Of a stretch of DNA of 64,000 nt, positions 17,026 through 24,625 are shown piece by piece (position 1 is the stretch's first letter; each line of letters begins with the position of its first letter). Under the pieces are notes generated by a model. It had not been told where the DNA came from. It saw only the letters and a program-made list of their open reading frames with translations, and ran no database searches. This DNA is from Morococcus cerebrosus (GTDB lineage Bacteria; Pseudomonadota; Gammaproteobacteria; Burkholderiales; Neisseriaceae): assembly GCF_022749515.1 (NCBI RefSeq), contig NZ_CP094242.1:1488001-1552000 (forward strand). The letters run 5' to 3'. Both the position numbers and the translations under genes were made by a program.

Positions 17026-17658
17026 ATGAGAACTACTCTTATGTATCACGGTGAACGTTTCAATGCGTACAGCCATTTGGCAGGCTCGATGCTAGCAGTG
17101 GCGGCATTAGTGCTGATGACTGTCAAGGCAAACGGTCCCTACCAACTTGCCTCGGCACTCACCTACGGTATCTGCCTGATCCTGCTCTATCTTGGCTCCA
17201 CGCTTTACCACAGCATTCCTCAGCCCAAAATCAAAGCAATTTTGCAAAAAGTGGACCACTGCATGATTTATCTGCTGATTGCGGGCAGCTATACCCCGTT
17301 TACGCTGATACCCCTTAAAGGCAGCTGGGGGTGGTCATTGTTCGGCGTATCCTGGGGCTTGGCACTCTTCGGCATTATTCAAGAGCTGACTATCGGCAGA
17401 AAAAGCGAAAAACGGCTGCTCTCCATGATGATTTACATCATTATGGGTTGGCTGATTTTGGTTGCCGTATCGCCACTGGTACGCACCCTTCCCTTTGCCG
17501 GGCTGTTTTGGCTGGCGTTGGGTGGTATTTTATACAGCGCAGGCATTTATTGGTTTGTTAATGATGCCAAAATCAAACACGGACACGGCATCTGGCACCT
17601 ATTCGTTCTAGGCGGCAGCATAGCGCAGTTTCTCTGTATTTATTTCTATGTTCTTTAA
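17026..17658 (+). CDS. Hemolysin III / PAQR-family membrane protein
   Basis: The 210-residue inner-membrane protein has seven predicted helices. Family motifs are present: GSTLYHS in helix 2-3, KVDHCMIYLLIAGSYTPF in the middle, and KHGHGIWHLFVLGG near the C-terminus; the His, Ser and Asp residues are those proposed to bind zinc in the PAQR/CREST superfamily. The molecular role of bacterial members is not settled; the hemolysin name is historical. A start at 17041 (MYHGERF) is an alternative. An uptake hairpin terminates the gene. Confidence 0.92.
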   Translation: MRTTLMYHGERFNAYSHLAGSMLAVAALVLMTVKANGPYQLASALTYGICLILLYLGSTLYHSIPQPKIKAILQKVDHCMIYLLIAGSYTPFTLIPLKGSWGWSLFGVSWGLALFGIIQELTIGRKSEKRLLSMMIYIIMGWLILVAVSPLVRTLPFAGLFWLALGGILYSAGIYWFVNDAKIKHGHGIWHLFVLGGSIAQFLCIYFYVL

Positions 17659-17664
17659 TCCGTC

Positions 17665-17710
17665 AAAAGGTCGTCTGAAAACAAGATATACTTTTCAGAC
17701 GACCTTTTTA
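17665..17710. terminator. Inverted uptake-sequence hairpin
   Basis: AAAAGGTCGTCTGAAAA is paired with its complement across a 9-base loop, followed by TTTTTAAATATTT. It separates the PAQR gene from the DMT exporter gene. Confidence 0.85.
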
Positions 17711-17776
17711 AATATTTATTCCCCGAAGACCCCTATATCATTATAATGAACGCCCCATCTATCCATTAATATCGAA

Positions 17777-18670
17777 ATGAACCAAACCGCGACTAAGGAT
17801 CCGCTCGGTTCCGCATGGATTATCATCGCCACACTCGGTTTTACCGTCATGAACCTCTGCATCAAAGCGGCAGCAGGAAAATTCGGCTTCAGCAGCGGCG
17901 AATTGGTTTTCTGGCGCATGAGTTTTGCAGCCGTCATGCTTGCCGCCATAGCGAAAATGCGGGGAGACACATTTGCCACGCGGTATTGGAAAATCCACCT
18001 CAACCGCAGCGTCATCGGCACAGCGGCGATGTTGTGCCTGTTTTATGCCGTTACCCACCTGCCGCTGGCAACAGGCGTAACCTTAAGCTACACCTCGTCG
18101 ATTTTTTTGGCCGTGTTCTCATTTTTGATTTTAAAAGAACGGATTGCATTTTATACGCAGGCAATATTGGTATTCGGCTTCATCGGCGTCGTCCTACTGC
18201 TAAACCCTTCGTTCAAAGGCGGACAAGAAATTGCCGCATTGGCAGGCTTGGCTGGCGGAGCGATGTCGGGCTGGGCGTATTTGCAGGTACGCGAATTGTC
18301 CCTGCTTGGCGAACCGGGCTGGCGGGTCGTTTTTTACCTGTCGGTAACCGGCGTCGCCATGTCGGCGGTTTGGGCGACGCTGACCGGCTGGCATTCCTTG
18401 TCTGCCGAGACATTACCCTACTTGGCAGGTATCGGGCTGTCCGCAACCATCGCCCAACTCTGCATGACCCGCGCTTATAAAGTCGGCAACAAATTCACTG
18501 TCGCTTCACTGTCCTACCTGACTGTCGTTTTCTCCGCATTGTCAGGCGTAATGTTTTTAGGAGATAGCGTTACTTGGCAGGAAACCTTTGGTATGATTAT
18601 TATTGTAGCAAGCGGCGTATTGAGCGGTATCCGGCCGGTTGCGATTAAAAAATGGTTTTCCGGACATTAA
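17777..18670 (+). CDS. EamA/DMT-family transporter
   Basis: The 297-residue inner-membrane protein consists of two EamA repeats of five helices each, with the first repeat ending near LILKERIAF and the second near MFLGDSVTW. DMT proteins of this kind usually export amino acids, nucleosides or similar metabolites; no substrate can be read from sequence. The downstream STAS-like gene starts 20 bases after the stop on the same strand with its own AAGGAG ribosome site, so both are likely co-transcribed. Confidence 0.9.
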   Translation: MNQTATKDPLGSAWIIIATLGFTVMNLCIKAAAGKFGFSSGELVFWRMSFAAVMLAAIAKMRGDTFATRYWKIHLNRSVIGTAAMLCLFYAVTHLPLATGVTLSYTSSIFLAVFSFLILKERIAFYTQAILVFGFIGVVLLLNPSFKGGQEIAALAGLAGGAMSGWAYLQVRELSLLGEPGWRVVFYLSVTGVAMSAVWATLTGWHSLSAETLPYLAGIGLSATIAQLCMTRAYKVGNKFTVASLSYLTVVFSALSGVMFLGDSVTWQETFGMIIIVASGVLSGIRPVAIKKWFSGH

Positions 18671-18690
18671 CGTCCTCAAACAAGGAGAGC

Positions 18691-19053
18691 ATGATGATTT
18701 CCATCCGAGAGCAGTCTTATGGTTTGAATGTAGCGTTGTACAACGAGTTTACGCTGGACGACTTCCGCCAACTCGAATCCGCCCTGTTGGAAAGCAAACA
18801 AAAAATCCACCTGCCCGACATACTCTTAGATTTGTCCATGCTGAAAGACTTCACCATCGATATGGCGGTAGAACAAATAAAATTCCTCAATCAACACGAA
18901 AACGACTTTGGCCGGGTTGCCGTCATTACAGACGACATCTGGATCAAACTCGGCGCGCGCCTCTCCAGCCTCTTGACCAACCAACACCCCAAATATTTCG
19001 ATGATGCCACAAAGGCTCAAGAATGGCTGCTGGCAAGCAACCTTAAACCTTAA
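18691..19053 (+). CDS. SpoIIAA-like / STAS-type small protein
   Basis: The 120-residue soluble protein has the alternating beta/alpha layout of SpoIIAA-like proteins: ILLDLSMLKDFTID in the middle and GRVAVITDDIWIKLGARLSSL near the end, then the YFDDATKAQEWL segment typical of this group. The function is unknown; relatives bind lipids or act as anti-anti-sigma-like modules. The start ATG at 18691 follows AAGGAGAGC. It is probably co-transcribed with the DMT gene. Confidence 0.8.
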   Translation: MMISIREQSYGLNVALYNEFTLDDFRQLESALLESKQKIHLPDILLDLSMLKDFTIDMAVEQIKFLNQHENDFGRVAVITDDIWIKLGARLSSLLTNQHPKYFDDATKAQEWLLASNLKP

Positions 19054-19062
19054 TCTCGAAAA

Positions 19063-19097
19063 TAAAACGGCACGCCAAGGCGTGCCGTTTTATTTTT
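19063..19097 (+). terminator. Terminator after the STAS-like gene
   Basis: The sequence AAAACGGCACGCC-AA-GGCGTGCCGTTTT is followed by ATTTTTTATTTTTTATTT. It is a strong, symmetrical hairpin and may also serve the opposing gene. Confidence 0.92.
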
Positions 19098-19129
19098 TAT
19101 TTTTTATTTCCCAAAACCTGAAACTGTTT

Positions 19130-19354
19130 TTACTTGCCCCTTAAATGGCGGCGGTAAAACCGGTCGATATCCGCTATCGCCTTTTCATCACTCGGCCGCA
19201 GATCGATTTTCAAATCGGCAAGCCGTATCAGCATCAGGTCTTCTTGTTCCGCAACAGCGCAGCTCACTTCCCCGCTGCTGCGCAGATGCGTGATGAGTTC
19301 GTCCAACTGCCGCAGGGCGTTTTCGTAGGCGGCGTTTTGCGTGTCTTCTGCCAT
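19130..19354 (-). CDS. Small hypothetical protein
   Basis: The 74-residue hydrophilic protein starts MAEDTQNAAYENALRQLDEL and ends DRFYRRHLRGK. It is mostly helical and acidic at the start, basic at the end. No known domain is recognised. It sits convergently to the STAS-like gene and just downstream of cspA. A start 18 bases earlier (MRNGTYMAED) is possible. Confidence 0.55.
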   Translation of the reverse strand: MAEDTQNAAYENALRQLDELITHLRSSGEVSCAVAEQEDLMLIRLADLKIDLRPSDEKAIADIDRFYRRHLRGK

Positions 19355-19436
19355 ATAGGTTCCGTTTCTCATAGACAATAAAAAATGGCGGGGAATCAAT
19401 CCCGCCATTATTCTACGGCATAAGCCGTACATTTAT

Positions 19437-19640
19437 TTAAGCAGCCTGAATGTTAGCAGCTTGTTTGCCTTTAGGGCCGGTGGTTACGTCGAAAGACACG
19501 CGTTGACCTTCTTTCAGGGTTTTGAAACCATCCATGTTGATCGCTGAGAAGTGAGCGAACAGATCCTCGCCGCCTTCGTCAGGAGTGATGAAACCAAAAC
19601 CTTTAGCGTCGTTAAACCATTTTACGATACCGGTTGCCAT
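19437..19640 (-). CDS. cspA: Cold-shock protein CspA
   Basis: The 67-residue OB-fold protein binds single-stranded RNA and DNA and melts RNA structure. RNP1 is seen as KGFGFITP and RNP2 as DLFAHFSAI, and the N-terminus [18 protein letters not shown] is the classic CSD start. The track-like longer frame is rejected because homologues begin at MATG. A long AT-rich leader of more than 100 bases lies upstream, as is common in cold-shock genes. Confidence 0.97.
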   Translation of the reverse strand: MATGIVKWFNDAKGFGFITPDEGGEDLFAHFSAINMDGFKTLKEGQRVSFDVTTGPKGKQAANIQAA

Positions 19641-19953
19641 TAGAAACTTCCTATACTTAAAAATTAACAAAATCAGCAAAATAAGGCATACAGCAAACTT
19701 AAACGTTCAGCGTTTCTTCCTAGCTTTATATACTTGGTCGAGTGCCAGCTTCTGCTTAACCGTCTTTTTACATTTGTTAAGTCAAAACGTCAAGCCATAT
19801 AAGGGAAAAAGTGCGAAAATGGCGGAAACAGACCAAAATACAACAGAAATTGAAATCAAACTCTATAATCACTATATTTATAGATTTATTAGGTATTAAA
19901 TCTTTAGCAAGGTCGTCTGAAAACAAACCCTCTTCCACAAAGCCAAAATATTT
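19641..19953. other. Intergenic region between divergent cspA and clpS
   Basis: It holds the long AT-rich cspA leader on the minus strand and the clpS promoter region on the plus strand. One uptake sequence lies at about 19910-19923. No convincing gene is seen; the plus-strand frame here is AT-rich noise. Confidence 0.5.
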
Positions 19954-20265
19954 ATGAACAACCCAAACACACATCACGAATCCGATACTCTTTTAAGCGA
20001 CCAAAAAACCGCCCCGCCGAAACGTTACGGCGTATTTTTGCTGAACGACGATTACACCACGATGGAATTTGTCGTCGAAATCCTGACCGAAATCTTTATG
20101 CTCGGACAGGAGCAGGCGGTGGCGGTGATGCTCTTAGTTCATCACGAAGGCAAAGGCTTGTGCGGCACTTACACACGGGACATCGCCCAAACCAAACAAC
20201 AACAAGTCATGCAGCGGGCAAAAGCCGAAGGGCATCCGCTGCAATGTATTGTCGAGGAGATTTAA
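19954..20265 (+). CDS. clpS: ClpS, adaptor of ClpAP
   Basis: The 103-residue adaptor binds N-degron substrates and delivers them to ClpA. The core motif is FLLNDDYTTMEFVVEIL, with the Asn-Asp-Asp N-end binding residues, followed by MLLVHHEGKGLCGTYTRDIA. The extended, flexible N-terminal 25 residues are the part that engages ClpA. The stop lies one base before the clpA start. Confidence 0.96.
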   Translation: MNNPNTHHESDTLLSDQKTAPPKRYGVFLLNDDYTTMEFVVEILTEIFMLGQEQAVAVMLLVHHEGKGLCGTYTRDIAQTKQQQVMQRAKAEGHPLQCIVEEI

Positions 20266-20266
20266 T

Positions 20267-22552
20267 ATGCTTTCACCCGAATTGGAACAGATTTTGCAGC
20301 AGCTTTACCGCGAGGCGCGTAAGACTCATTATGAATTTATCAGCCTCGAGCATCTGCTTTTGGTGTTAATCGAAGAAGATGCCTCCGTCCCCAACGTCCT
20401 CAAGCTCTGCGGCGCGGATTTGAAAGTGGTGTCCGAACAGCTCGCCGCCAGCGTTGCCGAAAATACCCCGCAGATTCCCGACCACCTTCTGGATACAGTC
20501 GAAACCCAGCCCACGCTCGGCTTCCAACGCGTCATCCAGCGCGCAATGGTGCATACCCAATCGGCGGGCAAAGGCTTGGTCGAGCCTTTGGATGTGTTGG
20601 TGGCGCTGATGAGCGAAACCGACAGCCACGCCGTCTATTTCCTCAAGCTGCAATCGGTTACGCGCTTTGAAGTTTTGCGCTGCATTGCCCACGGCGCAAC
20701 CGAAGATGATGAACACAAAGGCTTTTCAGACGACCCCGACAATGATTCAGATGACCCCGTCGAATCGAAAAGCGGCTCGCTGTCGGACTACACCGTCAAC
20801 CTCAACGCCGAAGTCAAAGCCGGCCGCATCGACCCCTTAATCGGCAGAAAGCACGAAATGGAACGGCTGGTGCAAATCCTCTGTCGCCGCCGCAAAAACA
20901 ATCCGCTTTTGGTCGGCGAAGCAGGCGTGGGCAAAACTGCGCTGGCGGAAGGCTTGGCGCATCAAATCGTCAACGGCGATATTCCCGACGCGCTCAAAGA
21001 GGCCGAAGTGTACGCGCTGGATATGGGTTCGCTTTTGGCGGGTACAAAATACCGCGGCGACTTTGAAGCTCGGGTCAAATCCGTCTTGAAGCAGCTCGAA
21101 AAAATCCCGCAAGCCATTTTGTTTATCGACGAAATCCACACCATCATCGGCGCAGGCAGCACGAGCGGCGGCACGATGGACGCATCCAACCTGCTCAAAC
21201 CGGCGCTGGCAAAAGGTTCGCTGCGCTGCATCGGCGCGACCACCTACGACGAATACCGCACTATTTTCGACAAAGACCATGCCCTAAGCCGCCGCTTCCA
21301 AAAAATCGACGTGGTCGAACCCACCGTCGCCGAGACCGTGCAAATCCTGCGCGGTTTGAAACCGATGTTCGAAGGCTTCCACCAAGTGCGCTACACGCAA
21401 GGCGCACTCGAAGCCGCCGCCGAACTCTCCGCCCGCTACATCAACGAGCGTTTCCTGCCCGACAAAGCCATCGACGTGATGGACGAAGCAGGTGCGGCGC
21501 AACGGATTTTACCCAAATCCAAACAGAAAAAAGTCATTGGCAAAGCGCAAATCGAAACCGTCATCGCCAAAGTCGCGCGGATTCCTGAAAAAACCGTATC
21601 GAACGACGACAAACAAGTGCTGCAATTCCTCGGTCGCGATTTGAAAAACATGGTTTACGGTCAGGAAAACGCCATCGACGCGCTGGTTGCCGCCGTCAAA
21701 ATGTCGCGTTCCGGCCTCGCCCTACCCGACAAACCCATAGGCAGCTTCCTCTTCTCCGGTCCGACCGGCGTCGGCAAAACCGAAGTTGCCAAACAGCTTG
21801 CTTACTCGATGGGTGTACCGCTGCAACGTTTCGACATGTCCGAATACATGGAGCCACACGCCGTATCGCGCCTCATCGGCGCGCCGCCGGGCTATGTCGG
21901 CTTTGACCAGGGCGGTCTTTTAACCGAAGCCGCCAACAAACATCCGCACTGCGTATTACTCTTGGACGAAATCGAAAAAGCCCACCCCGACATTTTCAAC
22001 GTCCTCCTGCAAGTAATGGATGCAGGCAAACTGACCGACAACAACGGCAAGAGTGCCGATTTCCGCAACGTCATCCTGATTATGACCACCAACGCAGGCG
22101 CGGAAAGCCTCAGCCGACCCAGTCTCGGCTTTACCACCAAGCGCGAACGCGGCGACGAAATGCAGGCGATCAACAAACTCTTAACACCCGAGTTCCGCAA
22201 CCGCTTGGACGCGATTATCCCGTTTGCGTCCTTGTCCGAACCCGTCATCACCAAAGTCGTGGACAAATTCCTGCTCCAGCTCGAACACCAGCTCCTCGAC
22301 AAAAAAGTCGAAGCCGAATTCACGCCGGCATTGCGCAAATATCTGGCGGAAAAAGGTTTCGACCCGCAAATGGGCGCGCGCCCGATGCACCGCCTGATTC
22401 AGGAAAAAATCCGCAAACCGCTCGCCGACGAACTCCTGTTCGGCAAACTCGCCGACGGCGGCTTCGTGCGGATAGACTGGGATGCAGCGAAAGAAGAAGC
22501 CGTGTTGAAATTCAAGAAAAACAAAGCCAAACCTGAAGCAGCAGCGGTTTGA
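20267..22552 (+). CDS. clpA: ClpA, ATPase subunit of the ClpAP protease
   Basis: The 761-residue hexameric unfoldase has an N-domain, two AAA+ modules with Walker A GEAGVGKT (about residue 216) and GPTGVGKT (about 498), Walker B ILFIDEIHTI and VLLLDEIEKA, and the IGAPPGYVGFDQGG pore/sensor region. The linker between N-domain and D1 (FSDDPDNDSDDPVESKSG) is acidic and is partly encoded by an uptake sequence and a near copy of it. The start is the ATG immediately after clpS, with GAGGAG as ribosome site inside the clpS end. No clpP is in the window. Confidence 0.97.
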   Translation: MLSPELEQILQQLYREARKTHYEFISLEHLLLVLIEEDASVPNVLKLCGADLKVVSEQLAASVAENTPQIPDHLLDTVETQPTLGFQRVIQRAMVHTQSAGKGLVEPLDVLVALMSETDSHAVYFLKLQSVTRFEVLRCIAHGATEDDEHKGFSDDPDNDSDDPVESKSGSLSDYTVNLNAEVKAGRIDPLIGRKHEMERLVQILCRRRKNNPLLVGEAGVGKTALAEGLAHQIVNGDIPDALKEAEVYALDMGSLLAGTKYRGDFEARVKSVLKQLEKIPQAILFIDEIHTIIGAGSTSGGTMDASNLLKPALAKGSLRCIGATTYDEYRTIFDKDHALSRRFQKIDVVEPTVAETVQILRGLKPMFEGFHQVRYTQGALEAAAELSARYINERFLPDKAIDVMDEAGAAQRILPKSKQKKVIGKAQIETVIAKVARIPEKTVSNDDKQVLQFLGRDLKNMVYGQENAIDALVAAVKMSRSGLALPDKPIGSFLFSGPTGVGKTEVAKQLAYSMGVPLQRFDMSEYMEPHAVSRLIGAPPGYVGFDQGGLLTEAANKHPHCVLLLDEIEKAHPDIFNVLLQVMDAGKLTDNNGKSADFRNVILIMTTNAGAESLSRPSLGFTTKRERGDEMQAINKLLTPEFRNRLDAIIPFASLSEPVITKVVDKFLLQLEHQLLDKKVEAEFTPALRKYLAEKGFDPQMGARPMHRLIQEKIRKPLADELLFGKLADGGFVRIDWDAAKEEAVLKFKKNKAKPEAAAV

Positions 22553-22563
22553 CGGATAAAGGC

Positions 22564-22609
22564 AAAAGGTCGTCTGAAAACGGGATTTCTGTTTTCAGAC
22601 GACCTTTTT
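22564..22609. terminator. Inverted uptake-sequence hairpin between clpA and the XRE gene
   Basis: Complementary uptake sequences with T runs on both sides serve the two convergent genes. Confidence 0.85.
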
Positions 22610-22620
22610 GTAATGAAAAC

Positions 22621-22986
22621 TCAATCCTCCGCTTTATGAAGCAAAGTAATCAACGCCTCCTGCTTTTCAGGCGACAGTGCGCGGAAATATTTCAGCAACA
22701 ACGTCTCTTGCGGAGAAACTGCCCCACCTTCTTCCAACATTCGCCCGTGCCGCAGCCATTCTCCGCTGGTATCCAGCCATTTCGCCAGCGTTTCGATTTT
22801 ATCGGGCGTCGGAATCGAACGTCCGACCAACCAATGGTGAAAAGCCTGCGTGCTGACGGATTGATTGGGATGGCGCAGATTAAAGCGGTTGGCAAGGCTG
22901 GCATTGGAAAGATTATCCAAACCCGCCAGCCTGATTGCGGTTTTCAAGCGTTCGCTGAAATCGATTTTGTCTTGTTCGGTATGCAT
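22621..22986 (-). CDS. XRE-family transcriptional regulator
   Basis: The 121-residue protein has an N-terminal helix-turn-helix (ERLKTAIRLAGLDNLSNASLANRF with QSVSTQAFHHWLVGRSIPT as recognition region, residues about 11-60) and a helical C-terminal dimerisation tail (SPEKQEALITLL). It is encoded divergently from the surface lipoprotein gene, with 143 bases between start codons, so it may control that gene and itself. An imperfect dyad CTGTT-N9-AACAG (23010-23028) in this gap is a possible operator. Related short regulators occur in many neisserial genomes. Confidence 0.82.
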   Translation of the reverse strand: MHTEQDKIDFSERLKTAIRLAGLDNLSNASLANRFNLRHPNQSVSTQAFHHWLVGRSIPTPDKIETLAKWLDTSGEWLRHGRMLEEGGAVSPQETLLLKYFRALSPEKQEALITLLHKAED

Positions 22987-23009
22987 AATCGAGGATTATG
23001 AATAGCCGA

Positions 23010-23028
23010 CTGTTGCAAAATTTAACAG
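23010..23028. promoter_or_regulatory. Candidate operator dyad for the XRE regulator
   Basis: CTGTTGCAAAATTTAACAG has complementary 5-base half sites around a 9-base centre. Its position between the divergent genes fits an autoregulatory site; this is inference from symmetry only. Confidence 0.3.
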
Positions 23029-23075
23029 TTTTGTTGTTTTTGTAAATTATTTACTTGATATTTTCAAATGACTGG

Positions 23076-23104
23076 TTGACAATACACCTGCATTTACTTA
23101 TTAA
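23076..23104 (+). promoter_or_regulatory. Probable promoter of the surface lipoprotein gene
   Basis: A perfect -35 TTGACA (23076-23081), a 17-base spacer and the -10 TATTAA (23099-23104, 4 of 6 consensus bases) lie 26 bases before the start codon. Confidence 0.65.
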
Positions 23105-23129
23105 CCCTCCCATTACAAAGGAAGCATCT

Positions 23130-24500
23130 ATGTCTTTACAAAAAATAAGCGCAGTAACCGTTATCGCTCTAAGTCTGGCAGCCTGTGGCGGAGGTGGGGG
23201 AGGAACGCCATCTGCACGACCAACAGATACCAATATTGAAAATACAAAAGCCGAAGAAGCTCGTAAAGCAGAGGAAGCTCAAAAAGCTGAAGAAGCCCGT
23301 AAAGCCGAAGAAGCTCGTAAAGCCGAAGAGGCTCGCAAAGCTGAGGAAGCCCGTAAAGCCGAAGAAGCTCGTAAAGCCGAAGAAGCTCGTAAAGCCGAAG
23401 AAGCCCGTAAAGCTGAAGAAGCCCGTAAGGCTGAAGAAGCCCGTAAGGCTGAAGAAGCTCGTAAAGCCGAAGAAGCTCGTAAAGCCGAAGAAGCCCGTAA
23501 AGCTGAAGAAGCCCGTAAAGCTGAAGAAGCCCGTAAAGCTGAAGAAGCCCGTAAGGCTGAAGAAGCCCGTAAGGCTGAAGAAGCCCGTAAGGCTGAAGAA
23601 GCTCGTAAGGCTGAAGAAGCTCGTAAAGCCGAAGAAGCTCGTAAAGCTGAAGAAGCACGTATCGCACAAAAAACTGCTGAATTAATTGAACAAGCTAAAG
23701 CTAAAGGGCTAAACGATGACGAAGCAAAACAATTTGCGCAAAATAATATCAATAATGAAGATGATGTATCTAAAGCAAATTTAGATAACATGATTAAAAT
23801 AAAAGATTTGACAAAACTTGCTATTGCTGAAGGTCTTAATGAATATCAAGCTGCTGATTTTGCTAAAAATAATGTAGATTTAGATGAAGATACAGCAAAA
23901 GCTAACCTTGAAACACTTATCATCAATAATGCTAAAGGAATTTATAATGGACAATATCGTAATGGACTCGAGCAAAACCAATATGGCACATCAAGTAGTT
24001 CCTCATCTAGTTGTACAAATGGACATTGCTATTCAGTAAGAGAAACTATTACTACCGGTAAAGCAATCTATAATCAACCATATTCAATTGTTATTGCAGA
24101 TACTAAATCAGGTGTTCGTAATTTTTCTAGTATTAATGAACTATCGAATGTACTAATTGCCGGCCTAAAAACAAAATTAGAAGCGATACCAACAAAAGGA
24201 ACAGCTAATTATAGCGGTAAAGCATTTGATGCCGAAAATAATGGAACACTAGATTACAATGTTAATTTTGAAAATAAAACAGGCTCAGGAACTATTACCG
24301 GCTTAGGAAATAACATTACATTAGAACAAGGTTCGATTTCAGGAACTGGTATTTCATCTACTGCAACCCAAGGTTACAAATCAGGCTCTTACTCTTTAGA
24401 TTTCTTCGGTAAAAATGCAGAAGAAATTGCAGGAAAAGTTATCTTTAATGGCAAAGATACTGTCGGCTTCGGCGGACAACGCAGAGAGATTCAAAAATAA
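23130..24500 (+). CDS. Surface lipoprotein with KAEEAR stalk and TbpB/fHbp-like C-terminal barrel (putative Slam substrate)
   Basis: The 456-residue lipoprotein has signal peptide MSLQKISAVTVIALSLAAC with lipidated Cys19 and a Gly6 run, the hallmark of surface-exported neisserial lipoproteins. Residues 40-177 are 23 tandem KAEEAR hexapeptides, expected to form a long charged alpha helix. Two similar modules of 42 residues follow (GLNDDEAKQFAQNNI and GLNEYQAADFAKNNV). A Ser-rich CTNGHC linker leads to a C-terminal beta domain (TANYSGKAFDAENNGTLDYN; DFFGKNAEEIAGKV; GFGGQR) typical of TbpB-type small barrels. The start has a good AAAGGAAG site. The part after the stalk is AT-rich compared with neighbours, so the gene may be imported. 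An adjacent Slam gene is the likely translocator. The ligand is unknown. Confidence 0.85.
   Translation: MSLQKISAVTVIALSLAACGGGGGGTPSARPTDTNIENTKAEEARKAEEAQKAEEARKAEEARKAEEARKAEEARKAEEARKAEEARKAEEARKAEEARKAEEARKAEEARKAEEARKAEEARKAEEARKAEEARKAEEARKAEEARKAEEARKAEEARKAEEARKAEEARKAEEARIAQKTAELIEQAKAKGLNDDEAKQFAQNNINNEDDVSKANLDNMIKIKDLTKLAIAEGLNEYQAADFAKNNVDLDEDTAKANLETLIINNAKGIYNGQYRNGLEQNQYGTSSSSSSSCTNGHCYSVRETITTGKAIYNQPYSIVIADTKSGVRNFSSINELSNVLIAGLKTKLEAIPTKGTANYSGKAFDAENNGTLDYNVNFENKTGSGTITGLGNNITLEQGSISGTGISSTATQGYKSGSYSLDFFGKNAEEIAGKVIFNGKDTVGFGGQRREIQK
23247..23660 (+). repeat. 23 tandem 18-bp repeats encoding KAEEAR
   Basis: The array is 414 bp with unit AAAGCCGAAGAAGCTCGT and synonymous variants; unit 2 ends in Gln instead of Arg. 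The variants are ordered: units 7-12 and 13-21 run through the same series of codon changes (GCC..GCT, then GCC..GCC, AAA GCT..GCC, AAG GCT..GCC, AAG GCT..GCT), which indicates block duplication as well as single-unit slippage. The length is a multiple of three bases, so copy number can change without a frameshift. Confidence 0.97.
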
Positions 24501-24523
24501 TTTTCCATCTTAATTATGATGTA

Positions 24524-24558
24524 AAAGGTCGTCTGAAACCGTTTCAGACGACCTTTTC
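24524..24558. terminator. Inverted uptake-sequence hairpin after the lipoprotein gene
   Basis: AAAAGGTCGTCTGAAAC is paired with GTTTCAGACGACCTTTT with almost no loop. It lies between the lipoprotein and Slam genes, so Slam probably has its own promoter; a TATAAT lies at 24583-24588. Confidence 0.8.
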
Positions 24559-24625
24559 GACCATTTTCACCGCGTTATCCGTATAATGACAGGATACGCC
24601 TGCCATCCATATCCCACTGAATAAA

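Noticed and set aside
23247..23660. CRISPR-like array
   Set aside because: The repeats are directly adjacent 18-bp coding units with no spacers.
23279..23791. Long minus-strand frames across the KAEEAR array (Ala-Ser-Ser-Ala-Leu-Arg repeats and others)
   Set aside because: Any frame over an 18-bp repeat without stops stays open; they have no start context or family features.
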